Assembly: GCA_023229435.1 (NCBI GenBank)
Contig: JALNZF010000007.1
Coordinates: 62,001-126,000, forward strand
Direction of reading: 5' to 3'
Source: Nitrospirota bacterium
Lineage (GTDB): Bacteria > Nitrospirota > UBA9217
Length of the DNA: 64,000 nt
The notes under the pieces: model-generated
The model's input: the letters and a program-made list of their open reading frames with translations, nothing else
Databases searched by the model: none
What the model was told of the DNA's origin: nothing
Program-made: the position numbers and the translations under genes
Shown: piece after piece, positions 9,284-17,775 of the stretch
Position numbering within the stretch: position 1 is the first letter of the stretch
How the letters are laid out: every line of letters starts with the position of its first letter

Positions 9284-10378
9284 ATGTGGGTAAAAATCAA
9301 GAACTGGCTTGACATTCGAATCGGTTCGGACAGTCTCGTCCAGACAAAGGTGATCGAATACCGTATCCCGAAGAACATCAACATCTTTTATACCCTCGGA
9401 TTTATTGCCGTCATTGCATACGTCATCGAGGCAGTGACCGGCATCCTCCTGCTTGTCTATTATATACCCCACCCCGACCACGCCTTCAGGAGTGTACAGG
9501 AGATCATGACCAGGGTCCCCTACGGCTGGCTGTTCAGAGAAATGCACGCCGTGGGCAGCAACCTCATGATCACGGTCATTCTCCTGCACATGATCGTCGT
9601 CTTCCTCATGGGAAATTATAAACAGCCCCGGGAATTGACCTGGCTTGGGGGGGGGCTGTTGCTCCTTTTCGTCATCATCTTCGGTCTCAGCGGCTATCTC
9701 CTCCCCTGGACTCAGCTCAGCTACTGGTCGACAACCGTCGTGACATCGATGCCGACGGCTTTTCCTCTTATCGGGGAACCCATCGCCCGGATCCTCAGAG
9801 GAGGAGACCACGTAACGGCGACAACTCTCAGCAGGTTCTTCGCTCTCCATGTGGCCATTTTACCGCCTATTTTCCTTACGCTGATCGGCATCCATCTGTT
9901 TCTCATCAACCGGACCGGCATCTCCGCAACACCTTTTGGAAAGGCCGATGAGGAAAAGCGGCCGATGACGGAATACAAGAGAAAAACGCACCCTGACGGA
10001 AATCCGTATTATCCTTATTTTTTCCGGAAACAAATGTTAATGATGATGGCATATTTCGCCGTCATGTTTTTCTTCATCAGTTTCCTGCCGTCCCTGATCT
10101 TCCCCGAAGAAGCGAATATGCCGGCTGACCCCTTTAAAACCCCTCCGGAAATCCGACCGGCATGGTACCTGCTCGCGCCCTATCAGGTCCTCAAGCTCAT
10201 TCCGAATAAATTCTTCGGCATCACGCTTCAGGCTGTTCTGATCATCGTATTTCTGATCTGGCCGTTCCTGGATACCTACAAGGAGAAAAATATTATGAAA
10301 CGACCCGTTTTGCGCGGGTTATTCTTAATTCTGCTTACCCTGTGGCTCATTTTCCTGTTCTGGGGGAGAACTTCATGA
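9284..10378 (+). CDS. Cytochrome b subunit of the bc-type menaquinol oxidoreductase
   Basis: A 364-residue membrane protein that combines the N-terminal four-helix haem-binding domain and the C-terminal domain of cytochrome b in one chain. Paired haem-ligand histidines lie in helix 2 (EMHAVGSN, ILLHM) and helix 4 (FALHV, IGIHL), and the Qo-loop region contains PWTQLSYWSTTV. I start it at ATG 9284, six bases after AGGGTG, rather than at GTG 9275. It accepts quinol electrons with the Rieske protein and passes them to the pentahaem protein, whose ATG overlaps this gene's TGA. Confidence 0.95.
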   Translation: MWVKIKNWLDIRIGSDSLVQTKVIEYRIPKNINIFYTLGFIAVIAYVIEAVTGILLLVYYIPHPDHAFRSVQEIMTRVPYGWLFREMHAVGSNLMITVILLHMIVVFLMGNYKQPRELTWLGGGLLLLFVIIFGLSGYLLPWTQLSYWSTTVVTSMPTAFPLIGEPIARILRGGDHVTATTLSRFFALHVAILPPIFLTLIGIHLFLINRTGISATPFGKADEEKRPMTEYKRKTHPDGNPYYPYFFRKQMLMMMAYFAVMFFFISFLPSLIFPEEANMPADPFKTPPEIRPAWYLLAPYQVLKLIPNKFFGITLQAVLIIVFLIWPFLDTYKEKNIMKRPVLRGLFLILLTLWLIFLFWGRTS

Positions 10379-11226
10379 GATACCACGTCTTTGCGTTGAT
10401 GATGATCTTCCTGCTCCCCACGGTGGCCACGGCGGGATACAAGGAAGAGTTTGAAAAAGAGTTTCTCACGAAGACTTGGGCGGGTCAACAGATCGAAGAG
10501 AATCTCTGTATCTCATGCCACTCATCGGACACCATGAAACCGGAGTTCCGCGTGATCACGGATGCCTGGCAGTCAAGCTGGCATGCTCAGAACAATATTT
10601 CATGCGAGCATTGCCATGGGGGAGACCCGAAAGACGCCTCGCTGTCCATGTCGCCCCACCGTGGCTTTGTCGGCAGTCCACAGCCCAAGGAGGTGCCGGA
10701 GTTCTGCGGGAAATGCCATATCGGCATCCTGTCCCATTTTATGGAAAGCGGGCATGGAAAGGCCCTCGCGGCCTCCCAAAAAGCCCCGAATTGCGTAACG
10801 TGCCACGGGGCCCATAATATTCAAAAAGCAACCATTGATATTATCAATGAGCAGCTCTGTACAAAGTGCCATGCCTATGAACGGGCAAAGGTCATGAAGC
10901 AGGCCCTCTTCCTTACTGAAAAGAAATTTGCAGAGCTCGATAAACGCCTTCAGGAATTGAAGCGTGAGGGGATCTACTCTGACGAGGAAGAGAAGGGCCT
11001 GTTCAATATCCAGGCTGAATTCCGCACCCTCTTTCATACGGTGGATGTCAATCTGGTTAAGGAGCGAACGGATGGCGTAACAGCAAAGCTTGACAAGCTT
11101 GATGCCGATATAAAGGCAATGTTCCGGGAGCTCAATTTTAGAAAGAACTTCTCCGCATTTCTCATGCTGGTGTTCTCCGGCATGGGGATCATTATCTTAG
11201 TGCTGTGTTGTTTTCATGAGGATTAG
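10375..11226 (+). CDS. Pentahaem cytochrome c of the bc-type complex, with C-terminal anchor
   Basis: The start ATG at 10375 overlaps the cytochrome b stop (ATGA), so translation is coupled and the product is probably a subunit of the same complex. The 283-residue protein has a signal peptide (1-20), five haem motifs (CISCH, CEHCH, CGKCH, CVTCH, CTKCH) between about residues 40 and 160, then a charged, probably helical segment rich in Lys, Glu and Leu (about 175-250), and a C-terminal membrane helix ending in CCFHED. It takes the place of cytochrome c1. The haem domain followed by a helical stalk and C-terminal anchor is an unusual arrangement. Confidence 0.88.
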   Translation: MRYHVFALMMIFLLPTVATAGYKEEFEKEFLTKTWAGQQIEENLCISCHSSDTMKPEFRVITDAWQSSWHAQNNISCEHCHGGDPKDASLSMSPHRGFVGSPQPKEVPEFCGKCHIGILSHFMESGHGKALAASQKAPNCVTCHGAHNIQKATIDIINEQLCTKCHAYERAKVMKQALFLTEKKFAELDKRLQELKREGIYSDEEEKGLFNIQAEFRTLFHTVDVNLVKERTDGVTAKLDKLDADIKAMFRELNFRKNFSAFLMLVFSGMGIIILVLCCFHED

Positions 11227-11534
11227 ATTCTCTATCCTGAAAAGAGCGGTTAGCCTCAGAGAACGCAGCGATCAAAGAGATACAACAAACATTTTGAGAA
11301 GGAAATTGTACCAACGAGAAGGTAAACATTTAGCGGTCAAGTAAGTGCAACAGATTTTTGTGAGGTCCTTGGAAGTAAAGGACGGGCTTGCCGTATCATG
11401 GATCGAGGACGGTCATATGCTTCACGCCGTCATTCAGACAAACTCCTTGCCCTGCACAGCAAGCCGGACGCTCTCCCTCTAAAACTCCGAAGAACAACCA
11501 TGGCCCTTCATTCCAGTGTTTTTCCTCTATTCCT
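11227..11534. other. Gap between convergent operons
   Basis: A 308-bp space between the end of the pentahaem cytochrome gene and the end of the leftward NrfD gene. I see no convincing gene and no strong terminator hairpin. A 66-codon frame on the plus strand runs into the NrfD gene and looks spurious. Confidence 0.5.
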
Positions 11535-12776
11535 TTACGATAACGAAGACCGGCAACCCGGCGGCGCTTTTATTTCGAACCTCAGTTTTCCCGTATAGAT
11601 CGGCACCGCAAACTTGAGCAGGAGGGTGTAGAGAAGCGCGCCCGCCGCCCAGATCCCCATGGTCACGATGATCTCCGACATTTTCGGCGAGTACTCATAG
11701 ATCTCCCCGAGGGTATCGGGAACGAACCCCGGCATCACGAGTCCCATTCCCTTTTCTATGTATATCCCTATAATGATGAGAATGCATCCGATGTTCAGCG
11801 TCGTGAAATTCTCTCGGGTCTTCGGAAAGAGAAAAATAAAAAATGCCGTGATATTAAACAGGGTCGCGGCCCACATCCAGGGGACAAGGCTTGTTTTCCC
11901 ATGGAGGCCGAAGTACAGATAGGTCATGGAATAGGAATCGATGCCTCCTGAGTAAAATTCCTTGAACATCTCCGAGCCCAGCAGGAACAGATTGATGGCC
12001 ATGGCGTAGGCGATCAATTCTGCGATCTTGAAGATCGCCCGGTTATCGATCTCGACCTCCGAGCGCTTTCTGATGATCTGAAAGAGGATCAGCATGATGG
12101 CGGGTCCGGAACAGAAGGCGGATGCAAGGAACCGGGGAGCAAGGATCGACGCGTTCCAGAAGGGTCTGGCCGATGTCCCGTTGTATAAGAACGCCGTCAC
12201 GGTATGGATGCTCACCGCCCATGGTATGGACAGAATGATGAGCGGCCCGATCACGGCCATGCTGTACTCCTTCCCGATCGAAAGCCGGTAGAGCACGTAA
12301 AATGCAATGATCACGTTGATGACAAGATAGCCGTTCAGGACGACCACGTCCCAGGCGAGCAGTGACGCGGGGAAATGCATGGCGCCGATGACCGGCAGTA
12401 TATGCCAGGCGCGCAACGGCTGGCCCATGTCGACCATGATGAACATGAGGCACATGATGATGGCGGTGATGGCCAGCAGTTCGCCGAAGAGCACGATTTC
12501 CTTGATCGGCTTGAAATTATACAGGTAGGCCGGAACAACAAGCAGTACCGCTGCTGCCGCGACGCCCACGAGGAAGGTAAAGTTCGAGATATACAACCCC
12601 CAGGAGACCTGGTCCCGCATGGCCGTCGTGATGAGCCCGCGATGCAACTGGTCAACATAGGCGCTGACACCCAGAAGGATAAAGAAGGACAGGAACGCGA
12701 CCCAGAGATAGTAGGTCCAGTCCCCGACGAATATCTGACGCAAGGCGATGAAAAAATTCTTTATCATGTGGCCCAT
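11535..12776 (-). CDS. NrfD-family quinone-interacting membrane subunit (module 2)
   Basis: A 413-residue integral membrane protein with about ten helices, of the NrfD/PsrC/DsrP family that oxidises or reduces quinones for an attached iron-sulfur subunit. The start follows AGGAGG by seven bases, 11 bp after the FeS gene. It is the last gene of a module cytochrome c - FeS protein - NrfD. No molybdopterin catalytic subunit is encoded nearby, so the module may be a redox conduit of the Hmc/Nhc/Qrc-like type and not a reductase. The protein resembles the DsrP/HmcC branch by eye; the substrate is unknown. Confidence 0.88.
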   Translation of the reverse strand: MGHMIKNFFIALRQIFVGDWTYYLWVAFLSFFILLGVSAYVDQLHRGLITTAMRDQVSWGLYISNFTFLVGVAAAAVLLVVPAYLYNFKPIKEIVLFGELLAITAIIMCLMFIMVDMGQPLRAWHILPVIGAMHFPASLLAWDVVVLNGYLVINVIIAFYVLYRLSIGKEYSMAVIGPLIILSIPWAVSIHTVTAFLYNGTSARPFWNASILAPRFLASAFCSGPAIMLILFQIIRKRSEVEIDNRAIFKIAELIAYAMAINLFLLGSEMFKEFYSGGIDSYSMTYLYFGLHGKTSLVPWMWAATLFNITAFFIFLFPKTRENFTTLNIGCILIIIGIYIEKGMGLVMPGFVPDTLGEIYEYSPKMSEIIVTMGIWAAGALLYTLLLKFAVPIYTGKLRFEIKAPPGCRSSLS

Positions 12777-12787
12777 AAGTGCGCCTC

Positions 12788-13714
12788 CTACACGCCGTAG
12801 GCGAAGAAATAGTAGAACTTGGGATTGGTATTCAGGTCCTCTTTCAGCCGGAAAACCCGTTTATGCTCGATGGCGTAACGGATCTCGCTGTTCGGATCGA
12901 GCAGGTTGCCGAATTTTCTGGCCCCCACGGGACAGGCCTCCACGCATGCGGGATACCGCCCGTTTCGCGTCCGCTGGATACAGAACGTGCACTTCTCGAC
13001 CACGCCCTTGGAACGCGGGCGGTTGCCGAGATAGTGTGTCTGCGGATTGATCTCTTCGGGCTTCAGCTTCGGCTCGGCCCAGTTGAAATGGCGCGCTCCA
13101 TACGGACAGGCGGCCATGCAGTACCGGCAGCCGATGCACCAGTTATAATCCACGACCACGATGCCGTCCGGCTCCTTCCACGTTGCCTGCGTCGGACAGA
13201 CCTTTACACACGGGGGGTTCTCACACTGCTGACATTGGACAGGCATATAAAAATAATCGGGCTCGGGGACCAGTTCGGGATTGTAGTATTTTTCCGATTC
13301 TTCGAGGTCTACCCATTTTTCACCTTTTTTAAATCGAAGGACCGTTATCCAGTGTATCTGCGGGTCCCTGGACTGGTTGTTCTCATCCACGCAGGCGTAC
13401 ACGCATCTTCTGCAGCCGATGCACCGCGAAAGATCGAGGCCGTAACCGAAAAGAACTCCCGGCAGTTCTTTCTCATTGCCTACCTTGATCGCCTTTTTGT
13501 ATTTTTGCTCGTACTCTATTTCCAGCCGTTCAAGGACCTTCTTTATCTCCGCATCGTTCAGTTCCCGAAAGTGTTTCTGAAAGAACGCTTCCCAGAACGA
13601 AGCATCGGCCTTGTTCAGCGGGAGCGCTGTCCCCGCCAGTCCCAGTGCCGTCCCCTTGAGAAAGGTCCTCCGGTCGAAATGGATGCCCTCGCGGTCTTTT
13701 TTTATTTTTCCCAT
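12788..13714 (-). CDS. Tat-exported four-cluster [4Fe-4S] ferredoxin-like subunit (module 2)
   Basis: A 308-residue periplasmic electron-transfer protein of the DsrO/HmcB/NrfC type. A twin-arginine signal (DRRTFLKG, residues 14-21) heads it. Four Cys clusters follow: CIGCRRC, CQQCENPPC, CIGCRYC-ACPYG and CTFCIQR...CVEACP, enough for four [4Fe-4S] clusters. It would link the tetrahaem cytochrome upstream with the NrfD quinone site downstream. The same gene order is repeated in module 1. TatA and TatC, needed for its export, are encoded about 7 kb away. Confidence 0.92.
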   Translation of the reverse strand: MGKIKKDREGIHFDRRTFLKGTALGLAGTALPLNKADASFWEAFFQKHFRELNDAEIKKVLERLEIEYEQKYKKAIKVGNEKELPGVLFGYGLDLSRCIGCRRCVYACVDENNQSRDPQIHWITVLRFKKGEKWVDLEESEKYYNPELVPEPDYFYMPVQCQQCENPPCVKVCPTQATWKEPDGIVVVDYNWCIGCRYCMAACPYGARHFNWAEPKLKPEEINPQTHYLGNRPRSKGVVEKCTFCIQRTRNGRYPACVEACPVGARKFGNLLDPNSEIRYAIEHKRVFRLKEDLNTNPKFYYFFAYGV

Positions 13715-13732
13715 GATATGCCTCGTCAGTTT

Positions 13733-14248
13733 CTACTTGATTTCGGACGGCCTCACCGGCGGCAGCAGCGGTTTGATAGGCTTGAACCGCGGCTCATGCG
13801 GCCAGTGGCAATGGACACACAGGAGGTATTGCTTCTCGCCGTTCCACATTCCCGTTCTCTTGCCATGGAGTCCGGCTTTCCATTCGCGGAGGATCGTGCC
13901 GTGGCACTGGCCGCAAAGAATGTAGGATTCTTCAAAACTGACCCGTTTCCCGTTCGCAAGCCGCAAGGTATCCCGGTTGTCCGGATTGTGACAGTCGAAG
14001 CACCAGCCGCCGGGCATGTGTTTCAGCTCGATGTCCTGATGCATTTGTTCCAGTTTTCGGGGTTGCCGGTTTACGGGCATCCCCGCGTGGCACTGGGAAC
14101 AGGGGAAGATGCCGGGAGTAAACGGAGGCGGCGGAACAAAGAACTTCTTCGGAATATCATGTTCTTGTGCGCGAGCGATCAGCGGGATCCCGGTGATCGT
14201 CAGAATTGTCATAATACAGATAAACCAACCTGCTTTGTTTTTATTCAT
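13733..14248 (-). CDS. Periplasmic tetrahaem cytochrome c (module 2)
   Basis: A 171-residue protein with a signal peptide (about 1-27) and four haem motifs (CSQCH, CFDCH, CGQCH, CVHCH), rich in Pro near both ends of the mature chain. It is the first gene of module 2, followed 18 bp later by the FeS subunit. Its role is to exchange electrons with soluble periplasmic cytochromes. It is only loosely similar to the tetrahaem protein of module 1 (different motif spacing), so the two modules probably have different partners. A well-spaced promoter precedes it. Confidence 0.88.
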   Translation of the reverse strand: MNKNKAGWFICIMTILTITGIPLIARAQEHDIPKKFFVPPPPFTPGIFPCSQCHAGMPVNRQPRKLEQMHQDIELKHMPGGWCFDCHNPDNRDTLRLANGKRVSFEESYILCGQCHGTILREWKAGLHGKRTGMWNGEKQYLLCVHCHWPHEPRFKPIKPLLPPVRPSEIK

Positions 14249-14303
14249 GGCATCTCATCGCTTTCGACAGGTGAAGATCCATTACATCATCTTTTGAAAT
14301 CTT

Positions 14304-14332
14304 ACTATAATATCGCCCGGAGCATATTGCAA
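14304..14332 (-). promoter_or_regulatory. Sigma-70-like promoter of module 2
   Basis: On the minus strand TTGCAA (14332-14327) and TATAGT (14309-14304) are spaced 17 bp, upstream of the tetrahaem cytochrome at 14248. It indicates that module 2 can be expressed separately from module 1. Confidence 0.55.
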
Positions 14333-14399
14333 CGTATAATTATAATTTTGCTTTATATACAGGGACCGTTTACCTGGTCTCGACCTTGCATTTGAGTGC

Positions 14400-15653
14400 T
14401 TACGGTGTGGGCTCATAGTCGAACACCGGAAAGATCTTGTCGATCACCCAGAACAGCGCGAAGGGCATGATGAAAATGCCGAGCGCTCCCACCAAGCCCT
14501 CCTTCGCGGTTTCCAGGTCATGGGGCACGATCGGCAGTTGATAGTGCATGTAACCTGCGTATGTCTGCGAAAATGATTGGCCGCCGATAACGACGTTCCA
14601 CCGCATCATGAACACACCCATGAGCACGAGCAGAACAGCGATAACCGTTCTGCGCAGGGTCAGCCCCGGTATCAGCAGAAGAATGAGCGGAACAAGGTTC
14701 CCGAGACCATACTGAAGGATGAAAATGCCGGCGAAGTCGCGTTCGTAGATGACGCTTCGGAGAACGTCCCATGACTTCATGGCGGTATATCCCCGGAAAA
14801 TGAGGTCCAGCATCTCAAGGCTGATGGCGGCCACCAGGAACACCAGCAGGTATTTTGAGGTCATCTGGATGACACTGATCTCAGCGCTCTTGATATCTTC
14901 CGTGGTCCGGTATCGGCCATGGACGGCTTTTTTGCGCGAAGCCAGGAATTTCCGTATCTCCATGGTAACGACGTAGGTCAGCATGCACAAAGCGATTCCC
15001 GACACGATGGCCGACATGATAAAGATAACGGGCATGAGCGGCGTCATCCAGAGGGCGTTTGCCTTGACGGAGCCGAAGATGAACCCCGCGTAGCCATGGA
15101 GAAAACAGGCAACGGGGATACCGAGTCCCGCGAGAAACTTGATGGCCTTCTCGTCGCGATGCAGTGCCTCTTCGCTGACATCAGTGACGCCCAGCGTCAG
15201 GGCGGAGAAAATGAGATATTTGATCCGCTCCGCGATCGTCTTATCCTGCTTTCCTCTCAGCGTCAGGTAGACCCCGACCAGGTGTTTCCGGTACAGGAAC
15301 CAGAGTTCCGATGCCACGATGGCGGCGTAGGTGAAGAATACGATTCCGAAGGCCGCGATGGCCGAGGTGAAGTGAGGGGTAAAAAATACATAGAGCCCTC
15401 TCTCGGGCCGGAGGAGATGAAGAAGGAGCGGCATCGGGGCCGCAAAGAGCAGGGCAAAAGAGAACACGAGGGCGAATCGCGCCATGTCCTTGAGCTTCTG
15501 GATGCCGAAAACATGGTAGAGTGACGACAGCACGAATGCCCCGGCCACCAGACCTGTCATGAAGGGATACATCACGATCTGGATGCTCCAGTAAATATAC
15601 TCGTTCGGCGCAACAAATAACTCCTTGATGGTCCAAATTTCTCCATGTACCAT
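14400..15653 (-). CDS. NrfD-family quinone-interacting membrane subunit (module 1)
   Basis: A 417-residue polytopic membrane protein of the NrfD family. Its start codon lies two bases after the FeS gene stop, with a GAGGAGG site inside the end of that gene, so the two are translationally coupled. About nine to ten helices are visible. With the upstream Tat FeS protein and tetrahaem cytochrome it forms a quinone/cytochrome electron-transfer module. It is only distantly similar to the NrfD of module 2, so the pair is an old duplication or an independent acquisition. Confidence 0.9.
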   Translation of the reverse strand: MVHGEIWTIKELFVAPNEYIYWSIQIVMYPFMTGLVAGAFVLSSLYHVFGIQKLKDMARFALVFSFALLFAAPMPLLLHLLRPERGLYVFFTPHFTSAIAAFGIVFFTYAAIVASELWFLYRKHLVGVYLTLRGKQDKTIAERIKYLIFSALTLGVTDVSEEALHRDEKAIKFLAGLGIPVACFLHGYAGFIFGSVKANALWMTPLMPVIFIMSAIVSGIALCMLTYVVTMEIRKFLASRKKAVHGRYRTTEDIKSAEISVIQMTSKYLLVFLVAAISLEMLDLIFRGYTAMKSWDVLRSVIYERDFAGIFILQYGLGNLVPLILLLIPGLTLRRTVIAVLLVLMGVFMMRWNVVIGGQSFSQTYAGYMHYQLPIVPHDLETAKEGLVGALGIFIMPFALFWVIDKIFPVFDYEPTP

Positions 15654-15655
15654 GG

Positions 15656-16444
15656 CTATCTGACCTCCTCATCCAGCCCGATGTAATAGACCTGCGGTTT
15701 TGTGCCGTATTCGCTCTTCAGGACCCCGACCCGCTGCGTCCTAATGGCCTTGGTCACCGGGTCATTGGGGTCCTTGATATTGCCGAGCTGCCGCGCCCCG
15801 AACGGACAGGCCTGAACGCAGGCTGTCTTCAAGCCCTTGGTGATCCGATGATAGCAAAAATTACACTTGTCGGCGGTATGGGATGCGGGATGGAAAAACC
15901 GTACCCCGTAAGGGCATCCCATGACGCAGTAGCCACAACCGATGCACCACGTCCGGTCAACCAGCACCACGCCGTCCGGCGCCTGGTAGGTGGCGCCCAC
16001 GGGGCAGACTTGGACGCACGGAGGATTTTCGCACTGGTTGCAGAGCTTCGGCACAAAGAACGCCTTCTCGATGCCTTCCTTGCTGATGTCCCTGAGTCCG
16101 TTCGCATTCTGGTCTATCAGAGCGGTCGTAAAGCCGTCGCGGGCCCCCTTGGGAGAATCCGCATACATCCTCCCCTTTTTTGTCAGAACGTACCGCTCGA
16201 CCCAGGTCCGGGTCACGTTTGCATCATACGGAATTTCGTTCTCACGCTTGCAGGCCTTCACACAGAGCCCGCATCCCACGCATTTATAAGTGTCCACCAG
16301 GAACACCCATCGCACAGAGGTGGTCTCTGCAGCCACCTCGGCGAACAGCTTTTCAGGGTCCACGATCTTCAGGGCAGCCAGGGGAAGCGACGCTCCCGCG
16401 ATCCCGAGAGCCGTCTTTTTCAGAAAATTCCTGCGCGATATCAT
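15656..16444 (-). CDS. Tat-exported [4Fe-4S] ferredoxin-like subunit (module 1)
   Basis: The 262-residue protein begins with a twin-arginine signal (SRRNFLKK) and carries four Cys boxes (CVGCGLC-ACK, CNQCENPPC, CIGCGYC-GCPYG, CNFCYHR...CVQACP), consistent with four [4Fe-4S] clusters. It is of the DsrO/HmcB/NrfC type. Its ATG overlaps the stop of the tetrahaem cytochrome gene (ATGA), and its own end is coupled to the NrfD gene. Function: electron relay on the periplasmic face between haem protein and quinone site. Confidence 0.93.
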   Translation of the reverse strand: MISRRNFLKKTALGIAGASLPLAALKIVDPEKLFAEVAAETTSVRWVFLVDTYKCVGCGLCVKACKRENEIPYDANVTRTWVERYVLTKKGRMYADSPKGARDGFTTALIDQNANGLRDISKEGIEKAFFVPKLCNQCENPPCVQVCPVGATYQAPDGVVLVDRTWCIGCGYCVMGCPYGVRFFHPASHTADKCNFCYHRITKGLKTACVQACPFGARQLGNIKDPNDPVTKAIRTQRVGVLKSEYGTKPQVYYIGLDEEVR

Positions 16445-16917
16445 CTCAAGCCCTCCATCGGTTTATGCGGATTGTGGCACGACGAGCATTCACTATCAGG
16501 ATTGTGCGTGTCCGGATCGATACTTTTTAGCTTCGCGCGTCCGCTTGAGGTATACGGAAGCGGGAAATGGCACCGGAGACAGAGCTCCCTGCTCCTGTCG
16601 ATCTCGAGCTTGGGCGGGTCCGACGGGTGGTCGATGGCGGGCCCGTGACAATTCTCGCACTGAATGATCCGGTGCGGCGTCTTGCCGATGCTGTCGTACT
16701 TGTCCGGGTGGCAGTCCTTGCAGTACTCACTGCCCTGGTACTTTACCTTGGTGATCGTGTTCTTCCACTCTTCCTCATTCCCCAGACGGTGCCATCCATA
16801 CATGTATCCCCGCTCCCCAACGCCGAAATCCTTCGGGACCAGTACGATCCTGGCCAGAAGTACCAGGAGAACGATACCGATAAACACGAATAGCGGCCTA
16901 AAAATATGATTCTTCAT
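16441..16917 (-). CDS. Membrane-anchored tetrahaem cytochrome c (module 1)
   Basis: A 158-residue protein with an uncleaved-looking N-terminal helix (residues 8-26) and four haem motifs (CKDCH, CENCH, CLRCH, CSSCH). The last reads CSSCHNPH, common in multihaem cytochromes of anaerobes. It leads module 1 and overlaps the FeS gene by four bases. It lies 36 bp after the AtpI-like gene, so it may be co-transcribed with the AtpZ/AtpI pair. Confidence 0.88.
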   Translation of the reverse strand: MKNHIFRPLFVFIGIVLLVLLARIVLVPKDFGVGERGYMYGWHRLGNEEEWKNTITKVKYQGSEYCKDCHPDKYDSIGKTPHRIIQCENCHGPAIDHPSDPPKLEIDRSRELCLRCHFPLPYTSSGRAKLKSIDPDTHNPDSECSSCHNPHKPMEGLR

Positions 16918-16953
16918 GCTGACTCTCCTTCACGAATGTTGTTCCACGTTTCT

Positions 16954-17403
16954 TCATTTCTGCGCACTGCTCTTGGACGTCTCCTGTGTCATCGTTGACC
17001 CTTCCCAGAGAATCGCCAGAAAGCAGAGTGACAGCCCGCCCACCAGACCAAAGACATGGAGAAGCTGCCATTTAATGACAACGAAAAGGATGATGAATAT
17101 GAGCGAAAGCTTTAACAGGCTGATGATCACCACCGCGAAGCTCGATCCCGCGGGCGTTGCACCCTGCCGCAGATACACCCGCTGAACGGAGCGTGCGAGC
17201 CACCGGAAGTTCAGCAAACCGAGCGCCCCGCCGAACAGAACGCTCGCGGAAAGGAACCACCAGGGCTGCGCGGTTTTCTGGATCACCGAGAAAACCACGA
17301 CACCCGCAGAGGCAATGGAAACGATGAGGGCTGTTTTTTTTGCCACGCCTTTGAGGATGGCGTCCACCGCCTGTTTCCGGAGCTGAGTTTCATCGGTTGT
17401 CAT
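16954..17403 (-). CDS. atpI: ATP synthase subunit I-like membrane protein
   Basis: A 149-residue protein with four hydrophobic helices, of the AtpI/ATP-synthase-I family that assists c-ring assembly or Mg2+ supply in F0 operons. I start it at ATG 17403, overlapping the stop of the AtpZ gene (ATGA), because the frame upstream of this point lies in coding sequence of that gene. In most genomes atpB (subunit a) and atpE (subunit c) follow; here a cytochrome gene follows 36 bp later, so the pair is separated from the synthase. Confidence 0.75.
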   Translation of the reverse strand: MTTDETQLRKQAVDAILKGVAKKTALIVSIASAGVVVFSVIQKTAQPWWFLSASVLFGGALGLLNFRWLARSVQRVYLRQGATPAGSSFAVVIISLLKLSLIFIILFVVIKWQLLHVFGLVGGLSLCFLAILWEGSTMTQETSKSSAQK

Positions 17404-17645
17404 TTCTTGTCCTTGTCGCTCTTGTCGAACGTCTCCTGGCTTCTTTTGGAATACATGAACAGGTTTCTGAATCCCGCGCCGATGCCGATGAAGAGAAAGA
17501 TCGCCGTGAACCAGGGAGACGTGCCGAGCCATGCATCCAGCTTGAGCCCGACGTACAGACCGATCACCGTTGCGAACACCAGGGTCAAGCCCACAGTGCT
17601 CAGCACGCCGGCCAAACGGATAAGCTTACGGTCTTTATCATCCAT
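17400..17645 (-). CDS. atpZ: AtpZ-like small F0F1 ATPase-associated membrane protein
   Basis: An 81-residue protein with two hydrophobic helices, starting at the ATG that gives MDDKDRKLIR; upstream codons come from a palindromic repeat. The helix-loop-helix pattern GLYVGLKLD...FIGIGAGFRN is that of the AtpZ/F0F1-ATPase gene-1 family, which is found next to AtpI. AtpZ and AtpI are reported in other bacteria to form a Ca2+/Mg2+ carrier or assembly aid. The ATGA overlap with atpI supports joint function. Confidence 0.78.
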   Translation of the reverse strand: MDDKDRKLIRLAGVLSTVGLTLVFATVIGLYVGLKLDAWLGTSPWFTAIFLFIGIGAGFRNLFMYSKRSQETFDKSDKDKK

Positions 17646-17654
17646 ACGACAAAA

Positions 17655-17765
17655 CCCAAATTCCAGATTCCAAGCACCAAATCCCAAATAGTAATCAATG
17701 ATCAAAGATCCAAGCACGAAACGTTTGGAGTTTCGTTATTTGAAATTGGTGCTTGCTTTTTAGTG
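17655..17765. repeat. Palindromic intergenic repeat (CAAGCACCAA family)
   Basis: CAAGCACCAA (17671-17680) faces TTGGTGCTTG (17746-17755) within a longer imperfect palindrome made of short AT-rich words (AATTCCA, AAATCCC, TTTGGAG). It fills the gap between hemL and atpZ. It was probably inserted as a mobile palindromic repeat and contains no gene. Confidence 0.65.
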
Positions 17766-17775
17766 CTTCCCTGTC

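Noticed and set aside
11398..11598. A 66-codon frame in the gap and the end of NrfD
   Set aside because: No ribosome-binding site, no domain, and it overlaps NrfD in antisense.
12779..14395. A 538-codon plus-strand frame opposite the FeS and cytochrome genes
   Set aside because: It is the antisense shadow of two genes with clear motifs on the minus strand; its sequence has no family features.
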